DNA from: Paracoccus lichenicola
Lineage (GTDB): Bacteria; Pseudomonadota; Alphaproteobacteria; Rhodobacterales; Rhodobacteraceae
Reading direction: 5' to 3'
Length of the DNA: 64,000 nucleotides
Assembly: GCF_009708075.1 (NCBI RefSeq)
Contig: NZ_WMBT01000003.1
Coordinates: 1-64,000 of the forward strand
The notes beneath the pieces were generated by a model that worked only from the letters and a program-made list of their open reading frames with translations, did not search any database and had not been told where the DNA came from. Made by a program: the position numbers and the translations under genes. The stretch's first letter is position 1, and the number at the start of each line of letters is the position of its first letter. Shown piece after piece: positions 45,154 through 54,970 of this stretch.

Positions 45154-46475
45154 CGGAACGCGTGCAGTTGGCCGGCGCGCGAGACGACATAGATCGTCTG
45201 GCCCGCCACGGCAGGGGCGGCGGCGGCACCGCCGGGGATTTGCGCCTGGCCGACCAGGGCGCCCGAACTGGGATCGAAGACCCGCATCACCCCGTCGGAC
45301 GAGGTGACGAACAGCCGTCCCCCCGCCAGCACGGGGCCGAAATGGGCGTGGATGCGGTCCTGCCTGCGGACGCGCCCGGTCGTGTAATAGGGCAGCTGGA
45401 CGCGCCAGATCGCGCCGCCGGTCGCGGCGTCCAGGCGGATCAGTTCGGCCTGGTCGTTGACGGCAAAGACCGACCCGCCCGCCACCACGACCGGGCTGTT
45501 GGCCCCGTCGCGCGCCGACCAGGCCTCGATCCCGCTGTCCATCTCGATGGCGTTGATGCGGCCGGACGAGGTGCCGCCATAGACCACGTTGCCCGCGATC
45601 ACCGGATCGCCGGTCACGTCGCGGATGTTGGCGACGGCCCGCCCGGTGCGCAGCCCGCCGATCTGCGCGGTCCACAAGGTCGCGCCGGTTTCCCGGTCGG
45701 CGGCCAGCAACTGCCCGGATGCAAAGGGGAAGATCACGGTGTTGCCCTGGATCGCCGGGACCGAGACTCCCATCACCCCCGCCGTCGAAGGCGTGCCGGA
45801 GGTCTGCCACAGCACCTTGCCGTCGGCTGCGCGCACCGCCCAGCCGATGTCGTTGCGGCCCAGGACATAGACCACGCCGTTCTGCACCGCCGGTCCGCCA
45901 CCGATCGGCGCATCGACGCGCTGCCGCCACAGGATCCGGCCCGATGCGGCGTCCATCGCCACCAGCTCGCCAAAGCCGCCGGTGGCATAGACGCGCCCGC
46001 CTTCATAGGCGAGGCCGCCGCCCGAGACGCTGTCGCGCGCCTCCAGGGCCGGGGCGATGTCGCTGGTCCAGGCGGTTGCCCCGCCCGTCGTGGTGGCGGT
46101 GACGCGGGTGCGGCTGTCCAGGGTGAAGACCAGTCCGCCGCCCACGACCGGATCGGCGCTGATGCGGTGGCGCTTGTCGCTGCCCTGCCCGATATTGGCC
46201 GTCCAGATGCGCGACGTGCCCGCCCCCAGGGCCAGGTGCCCCGGCTGATGCGCGGCATTGCCCGCACGGTGCGTCCATTCGCCATTGGTCACGGGCGCGG
46301 CCAGCCGCAGCGCGGTCGAGGAAACGGGCGCCGGACCTTCGATGGCCGGGCCGTCGGGCGAGGTCACGGCCAGCGGGTCAAGCCGCTGCCCGGGCAGGAT
46401 CGTGTCCCGTTCGCCGCAGGCCGTCATGCCAAGCGTGGCCGCCAGGGCCAGGGTCAGTCGCAGCGTGGCGGTCAT
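45150..46475 (-). CDS. bamB: BamB-like outer membrane assembly lipoprotein (beta-propeller)
   Basis: The 441-residue protein has a lipoprotein signal peptide (lipobox Cys20 in LGMTAC) and a PQQ-type eight-bladed propeller with repeats such as [39 protein letters not shown] and [20 protein letters not shown]. BamB assists folding of outer membrane beta-barrel proteins as part of the BAM complex. It is in the yfgM-bamB-der order. Its 3' end overlaps der. Confidence 0.9.
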   Translation of the reverse strand: MTATLRLTLALAATLGMTACGERDTILPGQRLDPLAVTSPDGPAIEGPAPVSSTALRLAAPVTNGEWTHRAGNAAHQPGHLALGAGTSRIWTANIGQGSDKRHRISADPVVGGGLVFTLDSRTRVTATTTGGATAWTSDIAPALEARDSVSGGGLAYEGGRVYATGGFGELVAMDAASGRILWRQRVDAPIGGGPAVQNGVVYVLGRNDIGWAVRAADGKVLWQTSGTPSTAGVMGVSVPAIQGNTVIFPFASGQLLAADRETGATLWTAQIGGLRTGRAVANIRDVTGDPVIAGNVVYGGTSSGRINAIEMDSGIEAWSARDGANSPVVVAGGSVFAVNDQAELIRLDAATGGAIWRVQLPYYTTGRVRRQDRIHAHFGPVLAGGRLFVTSSDGVMRVFDPSSGALVGQAQIPGGAAAAPAVAGQTIYVVSRAGQLHAFR

Positions 46476-46514
46476 TCCTCGCCTCTCCCTCGTGTTCGTT
46501 CATTGGCCCGCGCG

Positions 46515-47183
46515 TCAGCCCGCGGGCATGTTGTCGGACGGTTCCGGCTCGACGCCCAGGGCGATCATCATCTCGGACAGGCGCAGGCGCAAGGCTTGGC
46601 TGAGGCCGTCCTTTTGCTGGATCTGGCGGATCAGGGTGACCGCGTCGTCAGGCCGGCCCGCGCCCACCAGGGCGATGGCCTTCTGTTCCAGGGCCAGCAG
46701 TTCGAAGGGGGCGCCGGTGCGCGACAGGCGCGACAGGATCTCGTCGCGCTGCGCGGGGTCCATCGCATCGCCTTGCAGCATGACCAGCTTCAGTTCCGCA
46801 AGGTCGTGCAGCACCGTGCCCGCCGCCTGGTCGCCCGCGACATCGCGCAACGCCTCGGCCGCGGCATCGACGTTGCCGTTTTCCGACCATTCCGAGGCTG
46901 CCAGCAGCGCCGTCAGGATGCGCCGGGATTCGGCCCCCTGCGGATCGACCGCCATGATCGCCGCCGGATCGTCCGAGCCTTCCGCCGCCAGGATCGCGTC
47001 GCCCCAGGCCCGCGCCTGCGTTTCCGCCCGCGACTGGCTGTATTCGCGCCAGATCACGCCCGCCACGATGCCCAGGATCACAAGGCCCGCGACCCATCCC
47101 CACCGGCGGAACAGCCGGAACAGGCGTTCGCGGCGCAGGTCGTCGAAGACCTCGTCGATGAAATTGTCGTTCCCGTTGGCCAT
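46515..47183 (-). CDS. YfgM-like tetratricopeptide membrane protein
   Basis: The 222-residue protein has a short cytoplasmic N terminus rich in Arg (DDLRRERLFRLFRRWGW), one transmembrane segment (about 29-47, WGWVAGLVILGIVAGVIW), and a periplasmic helical TPR-like domain. Related YfgM proteins are ancillary to the SecYEG translocon and periplasmic chaperones. The context (bamB next, der after) is the usual one and strengthens the assignment. Confidence 0.85.
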   Translation of the reverse strand: MANGNDNFIDEVFDDLRRERLFRLFRRWGWVAGLVILGIVAGVIWREYSQSRAETQARAWGDAILAAEGSDDPAAIMAVDPQGAESRRILTALLAASEWSENGNVDAAAEALRDVAGDQAAGTVLHDLAELKLVMLQGDAMDPAQRDEILSRLSRTGAPFELLALEQKAIALVGAGRPDDAVTLIRQIQQKDGLSQALRLRLSEMMIALGVEPEPSDNMPAG

Positions 47184-47265
47184 GCCCGCCTTCCGCCGCT
47201 TTTCTTGCGCCCTGTCTTATACCGGCATGGCGGGGAAAGCCAATGCCGCGCTTGGCGCAAAGGAA

Positions 47266-47294
47266 AAGGCCCGGCGGGACATGCGCCGGGCCTT
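47266..47294 (-). terminator. Intrinsic terminator downstream of sodB
   Basis: On the minus strand AAGGCCCGGCG, loop CATGTCC and CGCCGGGCCTT form an 11-bp stem followed by TTCC. It lies 17 bases after the sodB stop codon. Confidence 0.75.
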
Positions 47295-47311
47295 CCATGA
47301 TGGGCAGGGGA

Positions 47312-47911
47312 TCACATGCGCGAGGCGACGTTTTCCCAGTTCACCAGGTTGCCCAGGAAGTTTTCCAGGTATTTCGGACGCGCGTTGCGGAAGTCGATGT
47401 AATAGCTGTGTTCCCACACGTCGCAGCCCAGAAGCGCGGTCTGCCCGTGGCAGAGCGGGTTCACGCCGTTTTCGGTCTTGGTGACCTCCAGCCCGCCGTC
47501 GGCGGTCTTGACCAGCCAGACCCAGCCTGACCCGAACTGCCCCACGCCGCCTTCGGTGAACTTCTTCTTGAAGTCATCGACCGAGCCGAAGGATTCGGTG
47601 ATCGCCTTTTCCAGTTCGGACGGCATCGCGACGGGCTTCGGCGTCATCATCTCCCAGAACTGGGCGTGGTTCCAGTGCTGGCTGGCGTTGTTGAAGATGC
47701 CGTTCTGCGCGACCGCGCCCTTTTGATAGGTGCCCTTGACGATGTCTTCCAGCGGCTTGCCGTCCCATTCGGTGCCGGCCGTCAGCTCGTTCAGCTTGTC
47801 CACATAGGCCTTGTGGTGCTTGTCGTGGTGGTATTCCAGCGTTTCCCTGGACATGCCGCCTTCGGCCAGTGCGTCATGCGCATAGGGAAGATCGGGAAGC
47901 GTGAAAGCCAT
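47312..47911 (-). CDS. sodB: Superoxide dismutase, Fe/Mn family
   Basis: The 199-residue product has the four metal ligands of the family: His28 (EYHHDKHH), His82 (HWNHAQFW), Asp164 and His168 (CDVWEHSYY). The active-site tyrosine and Gly/Gln pattern (GQFGSGWVWLV, GQTALLGC) fit the Fe-type. It removes superoxide in the cytoplasm. It is flanked by a terminator at its end and by a repeat with a hairpin (48014-48054) before it, so it is expressed on its own. Confidence 0.95.
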   Translation of the reverse strand: MAFTLPDLPYAHDALAEGGMSRETLEYHHDKHHKAYVDKLNELTAGTEWDGKPLEDIVKGTYQKGAVAQNGIFNNASQHWNHAQFWEMMTPKPVAMPSELEKAITESFGSVDDFKKKFTEGGVGQFGSGWVWLVKTADGGLEVTKTENGVNPLCHGQTALLGCDVWEHSYYIDFRNARPKYLENFLGNLVNWENVASRM

Positions 47912-48013
47912 TTTCTGTCCTTTCAGAAGGGGTTGAGCCTTGGTCGGGCGCACGGTCCCGCATTCGGGGCCTAAACGCAAGGGGTCGGGGCGGGTTCCTG
48001 CCGGGGGCGGTAG

Positions 48014-48054
48014 CCGGGGGACTTCACGTCCCCCGGACCCCCTGTGGGATACTT
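48014..48054 (-). repeat. Dispersed 41-bp repeat with hairpin, downstream of soxG
   Basis: This is the exact reverse complement of 19681-19721 over 41 bp. It has the hairpin arms CCGGGGGAC and GTCCCCCGG. It follows the soxG stop codon on the minus strand, as its twin follows the EVE gene, and separates the sarcosine oxidase operon from sodB. Confidence 0.75.
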
Positions 48055-48066
48055 GGATGAAGAAGA

Positions 48067-48585
48067 TCAGCGCGGCGCCAACTGACTGCCAGGAATGGCC
48101 GCGTTTTCCAGGATCAGGCGCAGGTAGTCGGCGGTCGAGCGGAAGCCGATCAGCCGGAAGCCGCCGGGGATGCGCCACAAGGCCGCCGCCGTCTGGGCCG
48201 CGCGGCTTCGGCGCAAGCCGTCGTGGGGCAGCATGTCCAGATCGACCGGCATCAGCTTGCCGATCACGTCCGCCGCATGGGGACCGGTCACGTCGAAGAC
48301 CGCGCGCGCGTCCGAGACATCGACGACCAGGGCGTGCTCGCCCGCCAGGGCATCGGTCAGCGCGGTCAGGGCATCGGCCCGTTCCGCAGCCGGCAGGACC
48401 AGCAGCAGTTCGTCCGGGGACATCCAGCCCAGGGACCGGCTGCCGTCCGTCACGATGCGGGTCTGGTCGGGGATGGCAAGGCCCGATGCCTCGGCAATGG
48501 CGTCGCCTGCGTGGTCCAGGTCGGCGCGGATCGTGACCATGCCCAGGCCTTCCACGCGAATAATGGTTGCAAGCGCCTCAGCCAT
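48067..48585 (-). CDS. soxG: Sarcosine oxidase gamma subunit
   Basis: The 172-residue protein matches the SoxG family: LGWMSPDELLLVLPAAERA (54-72), VVDVSDARAVFDVTGPHAADVIGKL and FRLIGFRSTADYLRLILENA at the end. It is a structural subunit of the heterotetrameric sarcosine oxidase, which oxidises sarcosine to glycine with folate-linked one-carbon transfer. Its start lies eight bases inside the end of soxA. It is last in the operon. Confidence 0.9.
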   Translation of the reverse strand: MAEALATIIRVEGLGMVTIRADLDHAGDAIAEASGLAIPDQTRIVTDGSRSLGWMSPDELLLVLPAAERADALTALTDALAGEHALVVDVSDARAVFDVTGPHAADVIGKLMPVDLDMLPHDGLRRSRAAQTAAALWRIPGGFRLIGFRSTADYLRLILENAAIPGSQLAPR

Positions 48586-51508
48586 TCAGGCGGGTTCCTT
48601 CCTTGTCGTAAAAGACCGGATCCACGATCCGCGCCTTCATCACCCCGCCCCCGGGCATGGGAAACTCCAGCACCTGCCCCATCCGCGCCGGGCCGTGGCG
48701 GACCAGCCCCATGGCGATGGGCCGGTTCAGCGTGGGCGAATGATAGCTGGAGGTGACGCGACCCTGCGTCCGGCGCTGCCCGTTGGCGTTCACCCCGGGT
48801 TCCACCGCATGGGCGCCATCCGGCAGAACCCGCCCGTCGAGGCTTTCCAGCCCCACAAGCTGCCAGCGGCCCCCATCCTTCATGAAGCTGCGGGCCTGCG
48901 CGCGCTTGCCGATATAATCGGGCTTCTTCTTCGAGATCGCCCAGTGCAGCCCCAGATCCTGCGGAATCACCGTGCCGTCGGTTTCGTCCCCGATCATGAT
49001 GAAGCCCTTTTCCGCGCGCATGACATGCATCGCCTCGGTCCCGTAGGGGGTGATGCCCAGGTCGCGGCCCGTGTCGTGCAGCTTTTCCCACAACTCCAGC
49101 CCGCGCCCGGCAGGCACGGCGATTTCATAGCTGAGTTCGCCCGAGAAGCTGATGCGATAAACGCGGGCGGGGATGCCTGCCAGTTCGCCCTCGGCCCATT
49201 GCATGAAGGGCAAGGCGTCCTGCGACAGGTCAATGGTGCCGGGCAGGCGCTGCAGCAGTTCGCGCGCCTTGGGACCGGCGATGGCGATCTGGGCGTATTG
49301 CTCGGTCAGGTTGGCGGCATGGACCTGCCAGTCCCACCATTCGCATTGCAGCCAGTCCTCCATGTGGGCGTGGATGCGGTCGGCCCCGCCCGTGGTGGTG
49401 TGGCAAAGCCAAGTGTCGGCGGACAGCCGCGCGACGACGCCGTCGTCCATCAGGAAGCCGTTCTCGTTGCACATCAGCCCATAGCGGCATTTGCCGACCG
49501 GCAGCGTGGACATCATGTTGGTATACATCATGTCCAGGAACCGCCCGGCATCCGGTCCCTTGACGATGATCTTGCCCAGGGTCGAGGCGTCCAGCGTGCC
49601 CACCCCGTTCCGCACCGCAAGGATCTCTCGGTGGACCGCCGCGTATCGGTCCTCGCCCGCGCGGGGATAGCTGTAGGGACGGCGCCAATGGCCCACGGGT
49701 TCCCAGGATGCGCCGTGGCGCGCGTGCCAGTCGTGGATCGGGGTCTTGCGCAGGGGCTGGAAGGCCTCGCCCCGCGCCTCGGCGGCGATGGTGCCCAGGG
49801 TCAGGGGCGTGTAGGGCGGGCGGAAGGTGGTGGTGCCGGTGGCTTCCAGCGGCTGGTCCAGCGCGGCCGACAGGACCGCCAGGCCGTTGATGTTGCTGGT
49901 CTTGCCCTGGTCGGTCGCCATGCCCAGCGTCGTGTATCGCTTGGCATGTTCGACCGAGGCATAGCCCTCGCGCGCGGCCAGTTCCACGTCGCTGACCTTC
50001 ACGTCGTTCTGGAAATCCAGCCACATCTTGGCGCGCAGCTTGTAAGGCGCGTTCCGGGGCATGACCCAGACGGGCATGGTGGGCGCCTCGGCCCGTTCCA
50101 GGTCGCCCGCGCAGCGCAGGTCGCCGTTCGCTGCGCCAAGGACAGTGACCATGGGCTTGCCGTCCGCGCCGAGCGGCGGGCGCGAGGGGTCGGGGCGGAA
50201 CATCGCCTGCGCTTCGTCCCAGGTGATCCTGCCGCCGCAGTGGCTGTAAAGGTGCACGACGGGCGACCAGCCGCCCGACATGGCGACCACGTCGCAATCG
50301 AGTGCGCCGGTGACGCGGCCCGTCCCCGACTGGTCGCAGAGCGCCACACCCTCGACATGGGTGCCGCCCTTGACCTTGGCCACGGCGGTACCGGTCATCA
50401 CCGGGATGCCCGCGGCGCGCGCCGCCTGCGGCCCGTCGCCCGTGGCCTGCGGGCGGGCGTCGATGACGGCCACGACATCAAGCCCCGCCGCTTGGGCGGT
50501 CAGGGCGGTGCGATAGGCGTCGTCGTTGTTGGTGACGACGACGATGCGCTTGCCGGGCGCGACGCCGTAATCGGCGATGAAGTCGCGCATGGCGGATGCC
50601 AGCATCACCCCCGGCACGTCGTTGCAGGCGAAGGACAACGGGCGTTCCAGCGCGCCGGTCGCCGTGATCACATGGCCCGCGCGGATGCGCCACAACCGCT
50701 GGCGGGGGATGCCCTGGTTGGGGTCGTGATCGGCCAGGGTTTCGCGCGCCAGCAGATAGCCGTGGTCGTAAAGCCCCACAGCCATGGTGTTGCGGCGCAG
50801 GGTGACGTTGGCGCGGCCCCGCAGGTCGGCCAGAGCCGCGTCGATGGCGGCCTGTCCGCCGTCGTGATCGGTCGGCGTGCGCCCGCCCCAGTGGGGGTCC
50901 TGTTCCAGAACGATCACGCGCCCGCCCTTGTCCGCCGCCTCGCGCGCCGCCGTCAGGCCGGCGATGCCGCCGCCGACGACCACCACCTCGGCAAAGCCGT
51001 AAGCCTGTTCATAGCGGTCGGGATCGGGACCTGTGGGCGCGCGGCCAAGGCCTGCGCTGCGGCGGATGATCGGCTCGAACAGGTGTTTCCAGAAGGGGCG
51101 AGGGTGGATGAAGGTCTTGTAATAGAAGCCCGCGGGCAGCAGCGGCGACAGCCAGGTGTTGATCGCGCCCACGTCGGCGTCCAGCGAGGGCCAGCAGTTC
51201 TGGCTGCGCAGCACCATGCCCGCCACAAGCGCGGTGGTGCTGGCCCGCTGGTTGGGTTCGAACCGGCCGCCCTGGCCCAGGCCGAACAGCGCGTTCGGCT
51301 CCTCGGCGCCCGAGGCGAGGGGGCCGCGCGGGCGGTGATACTTGAAGGACCGGCCCATCAGCATCTGGCCATTGGCCAGCAGGGCGGATGCCAGCGTGTC
51401 GCCCTGCACGCCGCGCAGGTGGCGGCCGTCGAAGCGGAAGGCAAGCTGGAAGGCGCGGTCGATCAGGCGGCCGCCACGGACCAGGCGGAAGGGGGGCGTG
51501 CGGCTCAT
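48578..51508 (-). CDS. soxA: Sarcosine oxidase alpha subunit
   Basis: The ATG at 51508 starts MSRTPPFRLVRGGRLIDRAF and gives 976 residues. Parts in order: a short ferredoxin-like N terminus (about 30-90, GDTLASALLANG), a NAD-binding Rossmann domain (VVVVGGGIAGLTAARE near 174), and a C-terminal aminomethyltransferase (GcvT-like) domain from about 580 onward that binds folate (DRYAAVHREILAVRNGVG, FLDMMYTNMMSTLPVGKCRYGLMCNENG). It has the usual length. With soxB and soxD it oxidises sarcosine. The gene overlaps soxD by four bases and soxG by eight. Confidence 0.93.
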   Translation of the reverse strand: MSRTPPFRLVRGGRLIDRAFQLAFRFDGRHLRGVQGDTLASALLANGQMLMGRSFKYHRPRGPLASGAEEPNALFGLGQGGRFEPNQRASTTALVAGMVLRSQNCWPSLDADVGAINTWLSPLLPAGFYYKTFIHPRPFWKHLFEPIIRRSAGLGRAPTGPDPDRYEQAYGFAEVVVVGGGIAGLTAAREAADKGGRVIVLEQDPHWGGRTPTDHDGGQAAIDAALADLRGRANVTLRRNTMAVGLYDHGYLLARETLADHDPNQGIPRQRLWRIRAGHVITATGALERPLSFACNDVPGVMLASAMRDFIADYGVAPGKRIVVVTNNDDAYRTALTAQAAGLDVVAVIDARPQATGDGPQAARAAGIPVMTGTAVAKVKGGTHVEGVALCDQSGTGRVTGALDCDVVAMSGGWSPVVHLYSHCGGRITWDEAQAMFRPDPSRPPLGADGKPMVTVLGAANGDLRCAGDLERAEAPTMPVWVMPRNAPYKLRAKMWLDFQNDVKVSDVELAAREGYASVEHAKRYTTLGMATDQGKTSNINGLAVLSAALDQPLEATGTTTFRPPYTPLTLGTIAAEARGEAFQPLRKTPIHDWHARHGASWEPVGHWRRPYSYPRAGEDRYAAVHREILAVRNGVGTLDASTLGKIIVKGPDAGRFLDMMYTNMMSTLPVGKCRYGLMCNENGFLMDDGVVARLSADTWLCHTTTGGADRIHAHMEDWLQCEWWDWQVHAANLTEQYAQIAIAGPKARELLQRLPGTIDLSQDALPFMQWAEGELAGIPARVYRISFSGELSYEIAVPAGRGLELWEKLHDTGRDLGITPYGTEAMHVMRAEKGFIMIGDETDGTVIPQDLGLHWAISKKKPDYIGKRAQARSFMKDGGRWQLVGLESLDGRVLPDGAHAVEPGVNANGQRRTQGRVTSSYHSPTLNRPIAMGLVRHGPARMGQVLEFPMPGGGVMKARIVDPVFYDKEGTRLNG

Positions 51509-51855
51509 CCGACCACCGCCTCGGAAGCCTGCGGCCAGTCGGGCACCCATTCGGGCCGCGCCTGGCGGGCGTTCGCCACGATCTCGTCCGTGGCGTGCGC
51601 CGTCTGGGCCTTGTAGGTGCCATAGACCTGCATGGTGTGGGTGTCGCGGGCGGCCAGGAACCATTTGCCGCAGCCATAGGCGTGGCGCCAGCGTTCGAAA
51701 TGCACGCCCTTGATGTTCTTGCGCGCGAACAGATAGGCCTCGAAATCGGCGGCCGTGCCGTCGGGACCGATGCGCTTCAGATGCGCCTCGCCTCCGGGGG
51801 ACAGTTCGGTTTCCTCGGCTTTGACGCCGCAATAAGGGCAGGTCAGGATCAGCAT
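51505..51855 (-). CDS. soxD: Sarcosine oxidase delta subunit
   Basis: The ATG at 51855 (MLILTCPYCGVKAEETE) is preferred over an upstream start 42 bases away. The 116-residue protein has the zinc-binding CPYC at residues 6-9, and RWRHAYGCGKWFLAARDT near 55-72, which completes the zinc site. SoxD is a small subunit of the heterotetramer. A 10-bp hairpin lies 36 bases upstream, between it and the small membrane gene. Confidence 0.92.
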   Translation of the reverse strand: MLILTCPYCGVKAEETELSPGGEAHLKRIGPDGTAADFEAYLFARKNIKGVHFERWRHAYGCGKWFLAARDTHTMQVYGTYKAQTAHATDEIVANARQARPEWVPDWPQASEAVVG

Positions 51856-51890
51856 CGCGCTCTCGAACGGGTGGGGATGGTGAACGATGA

Positions 51891-51920
51891 AAACCACCCG
51901 AGCAAGGCTGCGGGTGGTTT
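51891..51920 (-). terminator. Hairpin between the small membrane gene and soxD
   Basis: On the minus strand AAACCACCCG, a ten-base loop and CGGGTGGTTT form a perfect 10-bp stem followed by TC. It could be an attenuator or terminator inside the sox cluster; the gene after it (soxD) would then need readthrough or its own promoter. Confidence 0.55.
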
Positions 51921-51931
51921 CGGGACGAAGG

Positions 51932-51952
51932 CCGGGGGCTGGCTGCCCCCGG
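51932..51952 (-). repeat. Degenerate relative of the dispersed hairpin repeat
   Basis: CCGGGGGC and GCCCCCGG form an eight-bp stem with TGGCT loop, followed (on the minus side) by a segment like the GATATTTCCG leader of the repeats at 19681 and 48014. It lies just after the stop of the small membrane gene. Confidence 0.5.
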
Positions 51953-52011
51953 ACCCCCGCGGATATTTCGATGAAGAAGAAGCCCGCCGGGCGGTGCCGG
52001 CGCGGCGCGGG

Positions 52012-52263
52012 TCAGTTGGCCGGGGCCGGGGTGCCCGTCGTGGTTCCGGTCGTGGTTCCGGGCGCGGCGGGTTCGACCTCGACGGCGTCATCGACAGCCG
52101 GGTCAGCGGTCGTGGTGGCCGGGGCGGTCGTGGTCGCGTTGCCGGTCGCGGTCGCGTCGGTCGCGGCATCATCGCTGCCCGACATGAAGAAGAACAGCAG
52201 CGCCACCACGACGATGATGGCACCGATGATGATATACATGCGATTGCTGTTGGGTTCGGCCAT
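52012..52263 (-). CDS. Small Thr/Ala-rich membrane protein inside the sox cluster
   Basis: The 83-residue product has one membrane segment (about 9-28, MYIIIGAIIVVVALLFFFMSG) followed by a 55-residue low-complexity tail of Thr, Ala, Asp and Pro (TTTAPATTTADPAVDD, TTTGTTTGTPAPAN). The tail DNA has short tandem repeats (GTGGTTCCG type). It lies 91 bases below soxB and 156 bases above soxD, which breaks the usual soxB-soxD contact. It could be a real small gene or a decayed remnant; a clear ribosome-binding site (AAAGGGACG) supports translation. Confidence 0.55.
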   Translation of the reverse strand: MAEPNSNRMYIIIGAIIVVVALLFFFMSGSDDAATDATATGNATTTAPATTTADPAVDDAVEVEPAAPGTTTGTTTGTPAPAN

Positions 52264-52354
52264 TCTCGTCCCTTTCGATTCACCCTGAGGTACCCGGACA
52301 ATGAGACCGGCGCCCCTCGGGTTCCTTGAAATTCCCGTGCATCGTCAGCCATGA

Positions 52355-53608
52355 CTAATGCGCCACACCGGCCGCGACGGATTCGTCGATGAAGCGTCCC
52401 TCGCGGAAGCGGTTCAGGCCGAAGGCGGCGGCCAGCGGACCGGGCCGGCCTTGGGCCACCAGTTCCGCCATGGCCCAGCCGGACCCCGGTATGGCCTTGA
52501 AGCCGCCGGTGCCCCAACCGCAGTTCACGAAGACGCCCCCGACCGGCGTCGCCGACAGGATGGGAGAGCGGTCGCCCGTCATGTCCACGATCCCGCCCCA
52601 TTGCCGCAGCATCTTCAGGCGGGAAATCATCGGGAAGGTCTCGACCAGGGCGCGCACGGTTTCCTCGACATGGTGCCAGCTGCCGCGCTGCGTGAAGGCG
52701 TTATGGCTGTCGGTGCCGCCGCCGATCACCATTTCCCCCTTGTCGGACTGGGACATGTAGCCGTGGACGGTGTTCGCCATCACCACCACGTCCATGCAGG
52801 GCTTGACCGGCTCGCTGACCATGGCCTGCAGGGGCACGCTTTCGATGGGCAGGCGGAAGCCCGCCATCTCGGCCAGTTGCGACGAATGACCGGCCACGAC
52901 CAAGGCCAGCTTGTCGCAACCGATGCGGCCCTTGGCGGTGTTGACGGCGCGGACTTGGCCGCCGGCGGTCTCGACCCCCGTGACCTCGCAGTTCTGGATG
53001 ACGTGCATTCCCATGTCGGAACAGGCCCGCGCATAGCCCCAGGCCACCGCGTCGTGCCGCGCCGTGCCGCCGCGCGCCTGGTAAAGCCCGCCCAGCACCG
53101 GATAGCGCGGCCCGTCGATGTTGATGATCGGCACCAGGTCCTTGACGCGCGCAGGCTCGATCCATTCGGTCGCCACGCCCTGCAGCGCGTTGGCATGGAC
53201 CGTGCGGCGATAGCCGCGGACCTCGTGTTCGGTCTGGGCCAGCATGATCAGCCCGCGCGGGCTGAACATCACGTTGTAGTTCAGGTCCTGCGAGAGCGTT
53301 TCATAGAGCTTCAGCGCCTTGTCGTAGATCGCCGCGGACGGGTCTTGCAGGTAATTGGACCGGATGATCGTGGTGTTGCGGCCCGTGTTGCCGCCGCCCA
53401 GCCAGCCCTTCTCGATCACCGCGACATCGGTGATGCCGTGGTTCTTGCCCAGATAGTAAGCCGTCGCCAGCCCGTGCCCGCCCGCGCCGACGATCACCAC
53501 CTTGTAGCGGTCGCGCGGTTCGGGGCTGGTCCAGGCGCGGGTCCAGCCCCGATGCTGGCGCAGCGCCTCGCGCGCGATGGCAAAGACCGAATAGCGGCGT
53601 GACGGCAT
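52355..53608 (-). CDS. soxB: Sarcosine oxidase beta subunit
   Basis: The 417-residue FAD protein has the dinucleotide motif YKVVIVGAGGHGLATAYYLG (35-54), WLGGGNTGRNTTIIRSNYL, and ARGGTARHDAVAWGYA near 170, which matches the segment with the His that holds covalent FMN in this family. The end has VFVNCGWGTGGFKAIPGSGWAMAEL. It is the flavin-bearing catalytic subunit that oxidises sarcosine to glycine and formaldehyde. It is first in the soxB-D-A-G order, with a small gene inserted after it. Confidence 0.93.
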   Translation of the reverse strand: MPSRRYSVFAIAREALRQHRGWTRAWTSPEPRDRYKVVIVGAGGHGLATAYYLGKNHGITDVAVIEKGWLGGGNTGRNTTIIRSNYLQDPSAAIYDKALKLYETLSQDLNYNVMFSPRGLIMLAQTEHEVRGYRRTVHANALQGVATEWIEPARVKDLVPIINIDGPRYPVLGGLYQARGGTARHDAVAWGYARACSDMGMHVIQNCEVTGVETAGGQVRAVNTAKGRIGCDKLALVVAGHSSQLAEMAGFRLPIESVPLQAMVSEPVKPCMDVVVMANTVHGYMSQSDKGEMVIGGGTDSHNAFTQRGSWHHVEETVRALVETFPMISRLKMLRQWGGIVDMTGDRSPILSATPVGGVFVNCGWGTGGFKAIPGSGWAMAELVAQGRPGPLAAAFGLNRFREGRFIDESVAAGVAH

Positions 53609-53758
53609 CAGGAACCCCTGTTGGACTTGGCCGCAGAATGGCGGGACGGGACCGCAGGCTCAAGACGGCTTGCGGCGCGATCACGGCAAAATGCGACAGC
53701 CTGACGCTTTCCGCCGAAGCGAAAGCGCCCTAAAGGAGGGACCAACCGGAGGGCTGGA

Positions 53759-54970
53759 ATGTTCTGGATCATCTGCGCCGCCACCACGATCGTCGTCGGC
53801 CTTGCCATCATCGCGCCCCTGCTGCGGGGCGGGCGCATGGCTGCCGAACCGACGGCGGCCTTCGACCTGCGCGTTTACCGCGACCAGTTGAAGGAGGTCG
53901 AGCGCGACCTGGACCGCGGCGTGATCGCCCCCGAGGAGGCCGCGCGCCTGCGCACCGAGATCGGCCGCAAGGTGCTGGACGCCGACCGCCGCCTGTCCCA
54001 AGCGGGAACGGGCGGCGCGGGCGGGCGCGGGCTGCTGGCGCTGTCGCTGCTGGCCTTGCTGTTCGCGGGGGCGGCGGCGCTTTACTGGCGCGAAGGCCAG
54101 CCCGGGCGCGACGACCTGCCCATCGCCCGGCGCATCGCCGAGGCCCGGCAGGTTTACGACAACCGCCCCAGCCAGGCCGAGGCCGAGGCCAGGGCGCCCG
54201 CCCCCGTGGTGCCCGAGGTGCCCGAAGATTTCGCCGCCCTGATCGGGCAGCTGCGCGAGGCGGTGGCGAAGAACCCCGATGACCCGCAGGGCCTCGCCTT
54301 GCTGGCCACGAACGAAATCCGCCTGGGCAATCTGGCCGCCGCCCGGGATGCGCAAGCCCGCCTTGTCGCATTGCGCGGCGACGATGCGAGTGCAGGCGAC
54401 CTGGTGCGCCTGTCCGCCCTGATGATCGAGGCGGCGGGCGGCCTGATCACCCCCGAGGCCGAGGCGGTCCTGGTCCGCGCCCTGACCAAGGATCCCGCGC
54501 ATCCGCAGGCCCGCTATCTGCTGGGGATGCTGCAATTGCAGAACGACCGCCCCGACCGCGCCTTTCCGATCTGGCGCAGCCTGCTGGAGGAAGGCCCCGA
54601 GGACGCCCCCTGGATCGCCCCCATCCGCACCGCCATCGCCGACCTGGCCTGGCTGGCGGGCCAGCCCGACTATGTCCCGCCTGCGCCCCTGCCCGGTCCC
54701 GATGCGAACGCCATGGCCGCAGCCGAGGACATGTCGCCCGAGGAACGCCAGCAGATGATCGCGGGCATGGTGTCGCAACTGGAAGCCCGGCTGGCCCGAC
54801 AGGGCGGCACGGCCGAGGAATGGGCGCGGCTGATTTCCTCGCTGGTGGTGATCGGGAACACGGACCACGCGCGCGACATCTGGACCGAGGCGCAGACCCG
54901 CTTCGCCAGCCAGCCCGAGGCGCTGGACACCGTGCGCCAAGCCGCCGTCCAGGCGGGGCTGGTCCCATGA
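53759..54970 (+). CDS. ccmI: c-type cytochrome biogenesis protein CcmI
   Basis: The 403-residue protein has an N-terminal transmembrane segment ([20 protein letters not shown]), a periplasm-facing or cytoplasmic coiled helical stretch ([30 protein letters not shown]), a second membrane segment (about 90-110, [20 protein letters not shown]), and TPR repeats (about 155-320). CcmI presents apocytochrome c to the haem ligation complex. The other ccm genes are not in the window. ruvX overlaps its end. Confidence 0.92.
   Translation: MFWIICAATTIVVGLAIIAPLLRGGRMAAEPTAAFDLRVYRDQLKEVERDLDRGVIAPEEAARLRTEIGRKVLDADRRLSQAGTGGAGGRGLLALSLLALLFAGAAALYWREGQPGRDDLPIARRIAEARQVYDNRPSQAEAEARAPAPVVPEVPEDFAALIGQLREAVAKNPDDPQGLALLATNEIRLGNLAAARDAQARLVALRGDDASAGDLVRLSALMIEAAGGLITPEAEAVLVRALTKDPAHPQARYLLGMLQLQNDRPDRAFPIWRSLLEEGPEDAPWIAPIRTAIADLAWLAGQPDYVPPAPLPGPDANAMAAAEDMSPEERQQMIAGMVSQLEARLARQGGTAEEWARLISSLVVIGNTDHARDIWTEAQTRFASQPEALDTVRQAAVQAGLVP

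Noticed and set aside
48170-51616. 1148-residue plus-strand frame opposite soxA
   Set aside because: Shadow of the sarcosine oxidase alpha subunit, which shows clear FAD/NAD and GcvT motifs on the other strand.
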